This document shows positions 18,682 through 27,537 of a stretch of DNA of 64,000 nt, piece by piece. The notes under the pieces were generated by a model. It saw only the letters and a program-made list of their open reading frames with translations. It was not told the DNA's origin and ran no database searches. How positions within the stretch are numbered: position 1 is the stretch's first letter; each line of letters opens with the position of its first letter. The DNA is from Fimenecus stercoravium (GTDB lineage: Bacteria; Bacillota; Clostridia; Oscillospirales; Acutalibacteraceae). Made by a program: the position numbers and the translations under genes. Where the stretch lies: NCBI GenBank assembly GCA_018711545.1, contig DVIC01000029.1:1-64000 (forward strand). The letters are read 5' to 3'.

Positions 18682-21681
18682 TTACACTTTTTTGAATTTC
18701 GGAATGAGCAGCACGACCGCTGCCCAGAAAAGCTCGAAGATCAGGATCTCGGCAATCCCCGCCTGCCCGAGGCTTGAAAAGAAACTGAGCACCGCCATGA
18801 GCAATACGCTAAGCCCCACACCGATATACAATAAGACCTGTGAAAGCCTGTATTTTTCTTCCAGCACGAACGCCGCCAGAAACGCGCGCAGGGCGGCGGC
18901 GGTCGAGCCGCTGTGCAAAATGGCGCAGGGCTCCGGGCGCGGGGGTTCCTCGCAAAGCTCGCGGAACATGTCGCCCGCGACGGGGTTGATGATCTTAACA
19001 AGGTTGTGCGGCAGGTCAAAGTACTGCTCCACAAGGGCTTCGGTAATATTCGGGTCGGAGGTGCGCAGCAAAATCGTGACGCCGTATTTTTCGAGCCGCT
19101 GCAAATAAACGGAGATTTGTTTGTCGGACGCATATTCCACCACGAACAACGCGGCGGTCTTGCCCTCGACCGCCAAATACAGCACCTCGCAGCCGTCCTT
19201 TTTGAAGCGCTGCTCTTCCTCGCGCGAGGGGGCGTCCACATTGTGCTTCAAAAGCAGGTCGCGGCTGCCCACGAGCACACGCTGGTTATAGATCCAGCCC
19301 GAACAGCCCAGCCGCTCTTCATAGGCAAGCGACTCGACAGGCGGCAGGATCTCACGTTTTTTAAGGATCACTGCATCGAACACGTCGGACAGCGTGCCCC
19401 CAGAGCGGATGGTCATCGCCGCCGTGTATAAGAGCGCCTCGTCCACACGCATTTTATGGTAGGTCTTCATGCCGCAAAGCCGGCAGCGGCAGCCGTCAAA
19501 CAGCTCGGCGGCGTCGAGCACCACGGCGTTCGCCGTGACCGCATCAAAGGCGGCGTCATAGCTGCTCAACAGCGAATTCTGCGCGCGCAGGCGGCGGTTG
19601 ACACCGCCAAGCGCTGCGGCAGAGCCGGGCACGGCGGCAACAGGCAGCCCCACAAGCACCGTGGCAGCAATAGCGGAAATGCCCGCAAACACATCGTTTC
19701 GTATAAAGCTCGTGACCGCGCCGATGAGGAAAGCGGCGATAAGCACCGCAGGCAGCGCGTTTGTATATACATCAAAATCGCGGTCGTTGGTTTTGGACAC
19801 GCGCACAAAATCTGTCGGGAACGCGATCTTTTTGGAATAGCGAACGTCCGGATCACCGAGCAGCAGCCCGCGCCCGATCTCAAACGCCGTTTCGGGCGAT
19901 TCAATGCGCGCGACACTCGAAAAACGGCTGCTGCGCTCGGCAACCAGCATAAAGTCCTGGATATCCTCTTTTAAGCCACGGCGCCTGCCTGCATAATACA
20001 AGGTCAGCAGCAAAAATGCCGGGGCAGAATACAGGGGGATCTCGGTAAGCCGTTCGGGGTACGCCAGCGAAACGGCTGCCTGCACGAGCGCGAACAGCAG
20101 CGCGACCAAAAGCCCGGTTTCCGCTGTGGTGCGGCGGTGCACGATCCCCGAAAAGGCAATTTTCATTTGCGGCAGGCTAACGAGAAAGCCGCAAACCAGC
20201 AGCACCAGATGCAAAGCGCTGTATACTGCGGGATCGCCCCCCAGAAGTGAAAAACCTCCCGTAAAGCGTACGAGCAGCGCCGATGCGGCGGCGGCAAGCA
20301 AAAAGATGAGGCTCAACCACATGCGCACGGTAAAGCCGCGCTTTTCGGATACAAAAATATCAAAGACCGCCTGCGCGTCTTTCGGCCCGTAAAATTCACG
20401 CAGCACACGTATCGGTGCCCGTTCCGGCTTTGGCGCGCGGCGTCTGCGGCGGCGCGGGGCTTCCTCTTCCTCTTCAAAGGGTTCATCGGTGTCGGCACCC
20501 GCCTGCGTTTCGGGCAGCTCCGGCACGGCGCGGGTGCGCGCTTCCGCTTCATCGGACGGTGCTTCGGCGAGCTCGCCGTTCTGTGCGGCATTTTCGGCAT
20601 TCTCCGCCGCCGAAAGCCCCGGGAACAGGCGAAAATCCTTTGCCCGCTCGCGGCGGCGGCGGCGAAGCGACGCTTCGGCAACTTCCTCGTCGATCTGCTC
20701 CACAGGCTCTTCGTGGGTATCATAGCCGTCGAGCATCATCTGATTCTCCAGCGGCGCTTCTTTATCTTCCGCTGCGAATGCACTGAAATTCCCCGCCTGT
20801 TGTTCGGGGTGTGCTTTCTGATCCTTGAGCACATCCTCCGGGGTCACAAGCGTCGGGATCGCTTGCAGGTCGCCCTGTGCCGCCTCCTCCGCCTTGCGCA
20901 CGATCACGCCCGGCTTTTCGATCGTTTTCGGCGGCATCTGCTCCAGAAGCCGTTTATGCTCCTGTGTTTTTTCCAATTTTTGCTGCGGCCGATTCAAGAA
21001 ACGGTCGCGCTTTTCATCCGTCTCCATGACGCGCCGTTTGGGTACGACGGCGTCAAATTCGCCCGTTGTGGTGCGCAAAACGCGGTTGCCGATCTGGTGT
21101 TCGATCCCGCTGCGGTGCACCGCGTGCGACTCCACCTCGTTGAACACACGGGTCTTTTCAATGGAGATCTGCCCGGGCAGATCCTCCGGCAAAGGCTTTG
21201 CTTCTTCTTGGTTCGGCGTCTCCGCCTGCGGGGTCGCGCCCGTAAGCAGCGGCTCGATCTCACCGTCCGCCGCCTGCGGCGGGGCTTCAGGCGACAGTTC
21301 GTCTGCGGACTCCATCCGCGCCGCACGACGCGCAGCCTCTTTGAGCGACACACCCTTTTTCGGCGGTTCACGCTTTTCAAGCTGCGGGGAAACCGTTTCT
21401 TTTCGAGCGGCAGGTTCGGGGACTGCCGCAGGTGCTTCGATTGGTTTTTCCGGCTGTGCTTCGGGCTTTGCACCCGCCGCAGGGTTTTGCGGCATGTCGG
21501 ACAAAACGGGGCGCGGCGAAGCCTCCCCGCCGTTTTTTGCGGCGGGCTTTTCTTCGTCGGAAAGCAGCGCATCCACCTCGGAAAGCGACCAGAGCCTGCT
21601 CCCTTTTTCCCCTTGCAGGTGCTTGACGTCGTCTAAAATCTTATCTACCGCAAGCCCCGACAGAATGTCCTTTTGCGACAT
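18682..21681 (-). CDS. Degenerate P-type-ATPase-like membrane protein with long disordered N-terminus
   Basis: 999 aa. Residues 1 to about 430 are Pro/Glu/Ala-rich and probably disordered, ending in a basic RRRRRR patch. About four membrane segments (455-565) and two more (640-690) follow. The second pair ends GLPVAAVPGSAAALGG, placed like the M4 Pro segment of P-type ATPases, and about 30 residues later comes VVLDAAELF (Asp about 723) where DKTGTLT is expected. Downstream, VLVGSRDLLLKHNV, GCEVLYLAVEGKTAALF and VTILLRTSDPN match N/P-domain landmarks (TGDN becomes TSDP), but KTGT, GDGxND and the actuator TGE are missing. Two membrane segments close the protein. Likely a catalytically dead relative. 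Cotranscribed with rlmB and mgtC. Confidence 0.75.
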   Translation of the reverse strand: MSQKDILSGLAVDKILDDVKHLQGEKGSRLWSLSEVDALLSDEEKPAAKNGGEASPRPVLSDMPQNPAAGAKPEAQPEKPIEAPAAVPEPAARKETVSPQLEKREPPKKGVSLKEAARRAARMESADELSPEAPPQAADGEIEPLLTGATPQAETPNQEEAKPLPEDLPGQISIEKTRVFNEVESHAVHRSGIEHQIGNRVLRTTTGEFDAVVPKRRVMETDEKRDRFLNRPQQKLEKTQEHKRLLEQMPPKTIEKPGVIVRKAEEAAQGDLQAIPTLVTPEDVLKDQKAHPEQQAGNFSAFAAEDKEAPLENQMMLDGYDTHEEPVEQIDEEVAEASLRRRRRERAKDFRLFPGLSAAENAENAAQNGELAEAPSDEAEARTRAVPELPETQAGADTDEPFEEEEEAPRRRRRRAPKPERAPIRVLREFYGPKDAQAVFDIFVSEKRGFTVRMWLSLIFLLAAAASALLVRFTGGFSLLGGDPAVYSALHLVLLVCGFLVSLPQMKIAFSGIVHRRTTAETGLLVALLFALVQAAVSLAYPERLTEIPLYSAPAFLLLTLYYAGRRRGLKEDIQDFMLVAERSSRFSSVARIESPETAFEIGRGLLLGDPDVRYSKKIAFPTDFVRVSKTNDRDFDVYTNALPAVLIAAFLIGAVTSFIRNDVFAGISAIAATVLVGLPVAAVPGSAAALGGVNRRLRAQNSLLSSYDAAFDAVTANAVVLDAAELFDGCRCRLCGMKTYHKMRVDEALLYTAAMTIRSGGTLSDVFDAVILKKREILPPVESLAYEERLGCSGWIYNQRVLVGSRDLLLKHNVDAPSREEEQRFKKDGCEVLYLAVEGKTAALFVVEYASDKQISVYLQRLEKYGVTILLRTSDPNITEALVEQYFDLPHNLVKIINPVAGDMFRELCEEPPRPEPCAILHSGSTAAALRAFLAAFVLEEKYRLSQVLLYIGVGLSVLLMAVLSFFSSLGQAGIAEILIFELFWAAVVLLIPKFKKV

Positions 21682-21684
21682 GCC

Positions 21685-22446
21685 TTACACCTCAGCCTCC
21701 AAAGATCTGTGTGAAGAGATTTCATACAGCAAAATGCCCGCCGCCACCGAAGCGTTGAGCGAATTGATCTTCCCTTTCATGGGCAGGGACACGATAAAAT
21801 CGCATTTTTCCCGCACGAGCCGCCCAAGACCCTTGCCCTCCGCACCGACGACCAGCGCGACGCCGCCGGAAAAATCCGTTTTTTTGTAATCCGTGCCGTC
21901 CATGTCCGCACCATAGACCCAGCAGCCGTGCGCCTTGAGTTCGTCGAGCGCCGCGGGCAGATTCGGTACGCGCGCGACGGGGATGTATTCAAGCGCACCC
22001 GCCGAAGTCTTGGCGACCGTCGCGGAAAGCTGTGCACTGCGGCGTTTGGGGATGACCACCCCGTGCGCGCCCGCCGCCTCCGCCGTGCGCAAAACCGCGC
22101 CGAGGTTGTGCGGGTCCTCCAATTCGTCACAAACGACCACGAACGGCGGTTCGCCGCGCGCTTCGGCAACGGCGAGAATATCCGAAAGGCTCGCGTAATC
22201 GTGCGCGGCGGTGAACGCCGCCACGCCCTGGTGCACCCCGCCGCCGCAGAGGGTATCCAGCTTTTTACGGTCAACCTCTTTGACGACAGCGCCGCTTTCG
22301 CGGCAGGCGGCAGCCAGCCGGCGCACTGCCGGTGCGCGTTCCCCGGCGAGCACATACAGCGTGTCGATCGTGCGGTCGGCGCGCAGCGCCTCCGCTACGG
22401 CGTTGCGCCCGATGATGAGATCTTGATTTTTCGCATCCCGCGGCAT
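21685..22446 (-). CDS. rlmB: 23S rRNA 2'-O-ribose methyltransferase, RlmB/TrmH type (SpoU family)
   Basis: 253 aa. The N-terminal substrate-binding domain starts IIGRNAVAEALRADR. The C-terminal SPOUT (trefoil-knot) domain has DELEDPHNLGAVLRTAEAAG, then VVGAEGKGLGRLVREKCD and SLPMKGKINSLNASVAAGI, the three SpoU motifs. In E. coli RlmB modifies G2251 of 23S rRNA; the exact site here is inferred. Start follows AAAGGGG by six bases. First gene of the unit rlmB-(P-type-like)-mgtC. Confidence 0.93.
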   Translation of the reverse strand: MPRDAKNQDLIIGRNAVAEALRADRTIDTLYVLAGERAPAVRRLAAACRESGAVVKEVDRKKLDTLCGGGVHQGVAAFTAAHDYASLSDILAVAEARGEPPFVVVCDELEDPHNLGAVLRTAEAAGAHGVVIPKRRSAQLSATVAKTSAGALEYIPVARVPNLPAALDELKAHGCWVYGADMDGTDYKKTDFSGGVALVVGAEGKGLGRLVREKCDFIVSLPMKGKINSLNASVAAGILLYEISSHRSLEAEV

Positions 22447-22495
22447 AGCCCGCCCCTTTCACGCCTGTGCGGCACATAGGCATAGTTATTATAAA

Positions 22496-22524
22496 ATTAT
22501 ACCATATCTTGTGTGCTTGTACAA
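22496..22524 (-). promoter_or_regulatory. Sigma-A promoter of rlmB
   Basis: TTGTAC and TATAAT on the minus strand with a 17-base spacer. Transcription would start near 22489, about 43 bases before the rlmB ATG. Confidence 0.85.
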
Positions 22525-22574
22525 CTGTTTTTTATACTTTGTTTTCCGGCTGCGCTGCGCGCCGCCCCTGCGAA

Positions 22575-22603
22575 TTGACAGTGCGGAAGAATTCGGATAG
22601 AAT
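22575..22603 (+). promoter_or_regulatory. Sigma-A promoter of the GNAT gene
   Basis: A perfect TTGACA is followed after 17 bases by TAGAAT. RNA should start near 22610. This rules out the ATG at 22602 as a start and supports the GTG at 22629. Confidence 0.88.
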
Positions 22604-22628
22604 GGAGAAAAAAAGGGGGGCGTTTTGC

Positions 22629-23120
22629 GTGTTTCAATACCGAACGGTGACAGAAAAAGAGCTTCGCCGCCTTTGGAACCGAAGCATTTTGGAGCATCCG
22701 TTCGACCGCCGGTACCGCGCGTGGAAGCGGGTGTTTTTGCAGCTCAACCGCAACGGTACGGGCGCGACTTTCGCGGTCCTGCGCAACGGGAAGCCCGTCG
22801 GCGAGGGAACGCTGTTGTTTTCGCCGCAAGCGGACGCCGTGCGCGGACGGAAATGGCTTGCCGACGGCGTGCATACGGCGAACATCAACGCCCTGCGCAT
22901 CCGCAAGCCTTACGAAGGGCAGGGACATATTTCAGCCCTTATAAAAGAAATGGAGCGGTATGCCGCCACGCGAGGCTTTACGCGCCTGACCATCGGTGTA
23001 GAAAAGCACGAGATGCGCAGCCGCGCCATTTACCGGCACTGGGGCTATACGGAATTTCTGGGGGAAGCAATTGAGAACGGGGAAATCGTCTTGTACTATG
23101 TCAAAACGCTATTCCCATAG
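22629..23120 (+). CDS. GNAT-family N-acetyltransferase
   Basis: 163 aa from the GTG at 22629, chosen because AGGGGGG is eight bases upstream and the promoter at 22575 excludes earlier starts. GNAT features: an N-terminal helix pair, a central strand (ATFAVLRNGKPVGEGTL), then INALRIRKPYEGQGHISALI, the acetyl-CoA loop (Q/RxxGxG-like, here YEGQGH), and a terminal RAIYRHWGYTEF block. Substrate unknown. A single-gene unit facing away from rlmB. Confidence 0.85.
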   Translation: MFQYRTVTEKELRRLWNRSILEHPFDRRYRAWKRVFLQLNRNGTGATFAVLRNGKPVGEGTLLFSPQADAVRGRKWLADGVHTANINALRIRKPYEGQGHISALIKEMERYAATRGFTRLTIGVEKHEMRSRAIYRHWGYTEFLGEAIENGEIVLYYVKTLFP

Positions 23121-23267
23121 AGCGTATGGGATGGGTCGGTTCCTTTTGCGCTCACTACAATTGTAGGGCGGGGACAAGCCCCCGCCCTACATCGTGTAAT
23201 TTTAATTTTCCGTGAAGCCGCAAGGGCTGTCCCCCTGCGGCACGCATATTGCTCTCCTAAATGCAAG
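23121..23267. repeat. Palindromic intergenic repeats
   Basis: Two GC-rich palindromes lie here: GTAGGGCGGGG / CCCCCGCCCTAC at 23163-23190, and GCCGCAAGGGCTGTCCCC at about 23217-23234. The second shares the GGGCTGTCC core of the hairpins at 17784, 31064 and 36620. No gene is seen. Confidence 0.55.
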
Positions 23268-23298
23268 GACGGTTCTGTTTTCAACGGAACCGTCTTTT
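23268..23298. terminator. Hairpin between convergent GNAT and phoR genes
   Basis: GACGGTTC and GAACCGTC (8 bp) flank an 11-base loop. A TTTT tract and a later TTTTTT follow in the plus direction, so it can end the GNAT transcript; on the minus strand (phoR side) the tract is poor. Confidence 0.65.
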
Positions 23299-23309
23299 GC
23301 TTTTTTGCT

Positions 23310-24566
23310 TTATTCTTTTTCTCTCGCCTGCGCGCGGAACAGCACGCGGATGGTCGTGCCCACGCCGGGTGTGCTGTCTACAGACAGCTGTGCGTCGTGC
23401 AGCTGCGCGTCGTGCTTGACGATCGAAAGCCCGAGCCCCGTGCCGCCCGTATCCTTGGAATGGCTTTTGTCCACGCGGTAGAACCGCTCAAAGATCCGTC
23501 CGAGGTGCTCGGGTGCGATACCGATGCCGTCATCCGCGACCGAAAGCTGCGGCCTGCCGTCCACCGTCTCCAGCGCAACGCGCACCCCGCCGCCCGGACG
23601 GTTGTACGCAATCGCATTGTCGCAGAGGTTGTGCACCATTTCATAAAGCGCGGGTTCGAAGCCGCTGACGACCGTCGCCTTGCCCGTAAGCGAAAGCGTC
23701 ACCTGCGATTTTTCGGCTTTTGCGGCAAGCTCGCCGAGCACTGCTTCGCACAGCCCGTGCAGCTCGACGGGCGCGAATTCCGCGCGCAATTCATCTTCAT
23801 CCAACCGTGAAAGCTTGATGATATCCTCGATGAGCGTCAAAAGCCGGGCAGCCTCCTTGCGGATGCGCCCCGCGAATTTCGGGATGTCCTCCGGCTTTAC
23901 AAGCCCGTTGCCGATGATCTCGGCATAGCCGAGGATGGAGGTCAGGGGCGTTTTCAATTCGTGTGAGACATTGGCGGAAAATTCGCGGCGCATTTTTTTG
24001 GAAAGCTCCGCGTCCGTGATGTCTACGATAAACAGCACGGCGGCGGTGTCGCCTTTCGTCCCCGTTGCCGGCGCCGCCGACAGCGAATACACCCGCCCCG
24101 CGCGCTTCATTTTTTTTGTCTTTGTTTCGCCGGCCAGCGCGCTTTCCACCACGGAAAGATAATGCTTTTCGCGGCTGAGGGATTGATACCCGCCCGTCGT
24201 ATCGCCCGCCAAAATCTCCCGCGCGGCGGGATTGGCGGAGACGATAGAACCGTCGGCGGCAAAAACGACCAGCCCGTCGGGCATGCCCGCGATGATCGCG
24301 TTGAACTCCTCTACGCTCTGCGCAAGCTGCTTTTCGCGCTGCGCGGCTTCCTCGTCGTGCGCTTGCAGCTGCTTCGTGTAATCCGCTTCCAGCTTGAAGC
24401 AATAGCGCATGAGCGCCAGCATCATGCAGGAAAACAGCGCCAAAACGCCCGCGCACACCAAAGCCCAAACATCATAGAGCGGCAGCGCCAAAAGGATGAG
24501 CCCCGCGATACCGGGCAGCAGCGCTACGATATAGGTCAGAACGATTTTTATCGGGCCCTGCCGCAT
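23310..24566 (-). CDS. phoR: Phosphate-regulon sensor histidine kinase PhoR
   Basis: 418 aa. Two membrane segments at residues 7-50, a coiled stretch, a PAS-like domain (about 85-190, with FNAIIAGMPDGLVVFAADGS), then the H box SANVSHELKTPLTSILGY (His about 202), the N box MVHNLCDNAIAYNRP and the G boxes DDGIGIAPEHLGRIFERFYR and GGTGLGLSIVKH. In the known pathway it senses phosphate status through the Pst transporter and PhoU and phosphorylates PhoB. Its start overlaps the phoB stop by one base. Last gene of the pst-pho operon. Confidence 0.94.
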   Translation of the reverse strand: MRQGPIKIVLTYIVALLPGIAGLILLALPLYDVWALVCAGVLALFSCMMLALMRYCFKLEADYTKQLQAHDEEAAQREKQLAQSVEEFNAIIAGMPDGLVVFAADGSIVSANPAAREILAGDTTGGYQSLSREKHYLSVVESALAGETKTKKMKRAGRVYSLSAAPATGTKGDTAAVLFIVDITDAELSKKMRREFSANVSHELKTPLTSILGYAEIIGNGLVKPEDIPKFAGRIRKEAARLLTLIEDIIKLSRLDEDELRAEFAPVELHGLCEAVLGELAAKAEKSQVTLSLTGKATVVSGFEPALYEMVHNLCDNAIAYNRPGGGVRVALETVDGRPQLSVADDGIGIAPEHLGRIFERFYRVDKSHSKDTGGTGLGLSIVKHDAQLHDAQLSVDSTPGVGTTIRVLFRAQAREKE

Positions 24567-25240
24567 CAGCCTTCACCGCCGATCCGATAGCCGACCCCGC
24601 GGACAGTCTCGACATATTTCCCCGCGTCGCCGAGCTTTGCGCGCAGGGTGCGGATATGTACATCGGCGGTGCGCGTTTCCCCGTCAAAGTCGTAGCCCCA
24701 GATTTTTTCCAACAGCATATCGCGCGTGAGCGCGATGCCCTCGTTTTGCAAAAGGTACTTGAGCAGGGCAAATTCCTTATACGTCAGTTCCACCGGCGCG
24801 CCGTCGACATACACGCGGTGCGTTTTGACGTTCAGTTCAATCGGCCCGCAGCGATAAACCTCGCCGTCTTCGCGGCGCTGTGCACGCCGCAGCACGGCGC
24901 GCACGCGCGAAACGGTCTCCATCATGCCAAAGGGCTTGGTGATGTAGTCGTCTGCACCGCAATCCAGCCCCTTGACCTTGTCGTATTCCGAGCCCTTTGC
25001 CGTCAGCAGGATCACGGGGATGTCCTTTGTTTCGTCGTTTGCACGCAGCTTTTTGAGAATCGAGATGCCGTCCTCGCCGGGCAGCATGATGTCCAACAGG
25101 ATCAGCTCCGGGGACTGTTCGCGGATCGCCGCAAACAGCGCCTCACCGTTTTCAACACCCCGCGCTTCGTACCCCGTGCTTTGCAGCGTATACACCACAA
25201 GCTCGCGGATGCTTTTGTCGTCCTCGGCGTAATAGATCAT
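24566..25240 (-). CDS. phoB: Phosphate-regulon response regulator PhoB
   Basis: 224 aa, OmpR family. The receiver domain has EDD near the N-terminus, LILLDIMLPGEDG with the phospho-acceptor Asp at about 51, and DYITKPFG. The C-terminal winged helix ends VRGVGYRIGGEG. The frame extends upstream, but the ATG at 25240 overlaps the phoU stop as ATGA and gives a normal N-terminus. Likely to bind the Pho-box repeats at 29412 and perhaps 51463. Confidence 0.95.
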   Translation of the reverse strand: MIYYAEDDKSIRELVVYTLQSTGYEARGVENGEALFAAIREQSPELILLDIMLPGEDGISILKKLRANDETKDIPVILLTAKGSEYDKVKGLDCGADDYITKPFGMMETVSRVRAVLRRAQRREDGEVYRCGPIELNVKTHRVYVDGAPVELTYKEFALLKYLLQNEGIALTRDMLLEKIWGYDFDGETRTADVHIRTLRAKLGDAGKYVETVRGVGYRIGGEG

Positions 25241-25926
25241 ACGTTTCCTTTCTCTGTGCCCGGCGCTGCCGCCGAGCCGTCGTCGGGGCGTTCGCCCGTT
25301 ATGGTGAACAGCGCCCATTCCGCGATATTTTCGGCGTGGTCGCCGATGCGTTCGAGGTATTTTGCGACCATCAGAAGATCCACCGCCTCCTCGCCGCCGG
25401 CGGGATTTTGGGAGATCATTTCTATTATATCACTTCGCAGCTTGAAAAACAAGCGATCCACCTCGTCATCGCTTGCAAGCACCTTGCGCGCCAGCGGCTC
25501 GTCCTCGCGCACGAAGGCGTCGATGCTCTCGGTCACCATCGCTTTGACGGCGTCAGCCATTTTGGAGATATGCCGTTCGCTCGCAGGGTTTTGCGGCAAG
25601 CGGAAGTGCTGGGTGATCTCGGCAATATCCGCCGCCTGGTCGCCGATACGCTCCATATCCGTGATCATTTTCAATGCGGCCGAGATATGCCGCAGATCGC
25701 GCGCCACGGGCTGCTGCTGCAGCAAAAGGCGCAGGCAAAGCCCTTCGATCTCATGCTCCTTACGGTCGATATCTCGATCGCCGTACACCACCTGCCGGGC
25801 GGCTTCCCGGTCGGCGGCAAACAGGACACGCACCGCTTCACCGATCGCCGCTTCGCACAGTGCGCCCATGGCGATCATATCCTCATGCAGCTCGTTTAGC
25901 TGTCTTTCAAATCTGCTTCGCATCAT
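25237..25926 (-). CDS. phoU: Phosphate signalling protein PhoU
   Basis: 229 aa, all-helical, with two PhoU repeats. Each repeat has the metal-binding type motif: ADREAARQVVYGDRDIDRKE in the first and VLASDDEVDRLF in the second, plus ITDMERIGDQAADIAEI and YLERIGDHAENIAEWALF. PhoU links Pst transporter state to PhoR. The ATG overlaps the pstB stop. The tail after residue 215 is acidic and disordered. Confidence 0.95.
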   Translation of the reverse strand: MMRSRFERQLNELHEDMIAMGALCEAAIGEAVRVLFAADREAARQVVYGDRDIDRKEHEIEGLCLRLLLQQQPVARDLRHISAALKMITDMERIGDQAADIAEITQHFRLPQNPASERHISKMADAVKAMVTESIDAFVREDEPLARKVLASDDEVDRLFFKLRSDIIEMISQNPAGGEEAVDLLMVAKYLERIGDHAENIAEWALFTITGERPDDGSAAAPGTEKGNV

Positions 25927-26675
25927 CCGAACCTCCCTGTGATATAGTCCTCCGTGCGCCGGTCACGCGGCGTCGCAAAAAGCTGCTCGGTCGAATCCGC
26001 CTCCACAAGTTCCCCCAAAAGGAAGAACGCCGTGCGGTCTGAAATCCGCGTCGCCTGCTGCATATTGTGCGTCACAATGACGATGGTATACGTTTTCCGA
26101 AGCGAAAGCGCGAGCTCTTCGATTTTCCCCGTTGAAATGGGGTCGAGCGCGCTTGTAGGCTCATCCATCAAAAGCACCTCGGGCTCGACGGCGAGTGCAC
26201 GCGCTATGCACAGGCGCTGCTGCTGCCCGCCCGAAAGCCCCAGCGCCGATTTTTTCAATCTGTCCTTGACCTCGTCGAAGATCGCCGCGGCAGTGAGCGC
26301 GCGCTCCACGATCTCGTCGAGTTCCGCCTTTTTGCGCACGCCGTGGGTGCGCGGCCCGTAGGCGATGTTGTCGTAGACGCTCATCGGGAAGGGGTTGGGC
26401 TTTTGGAACACCATGCCTACGCGGCGGCGCAGGACGTTCGGATCCATCTGTCGGATGTTATCGCCGTCGAGTGTGATGTCGCCGGTCGTGCGGCAGCCCT
26501 CCACAAGGTCATTCATACGGTTGAGGGATTTTAAGAGGGTGGATTTCCCGCAGCCGGACGGTCCGATGAATGCCGTGATGCGCTGCTTCGGGATCTGCAG
26601 GCTGACATTTTTGAGCGCTTGAAAATCCCCGTAAAACAGGTCAAATTTTTGTATATCGATGCAAACGTTATCCAT
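25923..26675 (-). CDS. pstB: Phosphate ABC transporter ATPase PstB
   Basis: 250 aa. Walker A is GPSGCGKSTLL, the Q-loop region is VFQKPNPFPMSVYDN, the ABC signature is LSGGQQQRLCIARALA, Walker B is VLLMDEPTSALDP and the switch His is in IVIVTHNMQQ. These together, in particular FPMSVYDNIAYGPR, are specific for PstB. Cytoplasmic, pairs with PstA and PstC. Overlaps pstA by eight bases. Confidence 0.98.
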   Translation of the reverse strand: MDNVCIDIQKFDLFYGDFQALKNVSLQIPKQRITAFIGPSGCGKSTLLKSLNRMNDLVEGCRTTGDITLDGDNIRQMDPNVLRRRVGMVFQKPNPFPMSVYDNIAYGPRTHGVRKKAELDEIVERALTAAAIFDEVKDRLKKSALGLSGGQQQRLCIARALAVEPEVLLMDEPTSALDPISTGKIEELALSLRKTYTIVIVTHNMQQATRISDRTAFFLLGELVEADSTEQLFATPRDRRTEDYITGRFG

Positions 26676-27537
26676 TTTTGTTTCCTTTCGTCCATTTGGA
26701 GGCGAGCACCGAAGAAAGCGTGTTGATGCCCGCCACGAGCACCAGCAGGATCACCGCCGTGGCATACGCCTTTTCGGTTGCAAGCCCCTCGTTCCACAAC
26801 GCATATAGATGCACCGCGAGCGTGCGTCCCGAGCCCAAGAGGCTGTCGGGCGTCTGCGCCACCGTACCTGCCGTGAAAATGAGCGCCGCCGTTTCGCCGA
26901 CGAGCCGTCCGACGGCAAGGATCACGCCCGCGAGAATACCGGGCGCGGCAGAGGGCAGCACGATGCGGAACACGGTCCGCAGCTTACCCGCGCCAAGGCC
27001 GAACGAGCCCTCGCGGTAGAGATCGGGCACGCTTTGCAGCGCTTCTTCGGTGGTGCGCAGAATAACAGGCAGGATCATAATGCTCAACGTCAGCGCCCCT
27101 GCAAGCAGGGAATAGCCGAAGCCCAGCGTCGTGACGAACAGCAGATAGCCGAACAGCCCGTATACGATGGAGGGGATCCCCGCAAGCGTTTCCGCCGTAA
27201 CGCGCACGACTTTCACAAAGCGGTTGCCCTTTTTGGCGTATTCCACCAGATAGATCGCAGAAAAGATCCCGAGCGGGACGGCGATCGCAAGGGAGAGCAC
27301 CACAATGACCAGCGTATTGAGAAGCGCCGGCACGACGGAGGCGTTTTCCGAGGTGTACTGTAGCGAGAACAGCTCCGGCGTGAGGTTCGGCACGCCTTTT
27401 ACTAAAATATAGACAAGGATCCCGGCAAGCACGGCAACACAGATCCCGGCGCCCGCATACACCGCCGCACGCAAGGCTGCCGCATTGCGTTTGGCGCGGC
27501 GCGCCGCCTGATCTTTGGAGCACGAAGAATTGCGCAT
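26668..27537 (-). CDS. pstA: Phosphate ABC transporter permease PstA
   Basis: 289 aa with about six membrane segments. The permease signature region reads YREGSFGLGAGKLRTVFRIV (EAA loop that contacts PstB), and IPSIVYGLFGYLLFV and VGETAALIFTAG are typical of PstA. The start overlaps the pstC stop by one base (TGATG), so translation is coupled. Confidence 0.97.
   Translation of the reverse strand: MRNSSCSKDQAARRAKRNAAALRAAVYAGAGICVAVLAGILVYILVKGVPNLTPELFSLQYTSENASVVPALLNTLVIVVLSLAIAVPLGIFSAIYLVEYAKKGNRFVKVVRVTAETLAGIPSIVYGLFGYLLFVTTLGFGYSLLAGALTLSIMILPVILRTTEEALQSVPDLYREGSFGLGAGKLRTVFRIVLPSAAPGILAGVILAVGRLVGETAALIFTAGTVAQTPDSLLGSGRTLAVHLYALWNEGLATEKAYATAVILLVLVAGINTLSSVLASKWTKGNKNG

Noticed and set aside
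23121..23309. Small RNA gene between the GNAT gene and phoR
   Set aside because: Only palindromic repeats and a convergent hairpin; no promoter pair that would start a separate RNA.
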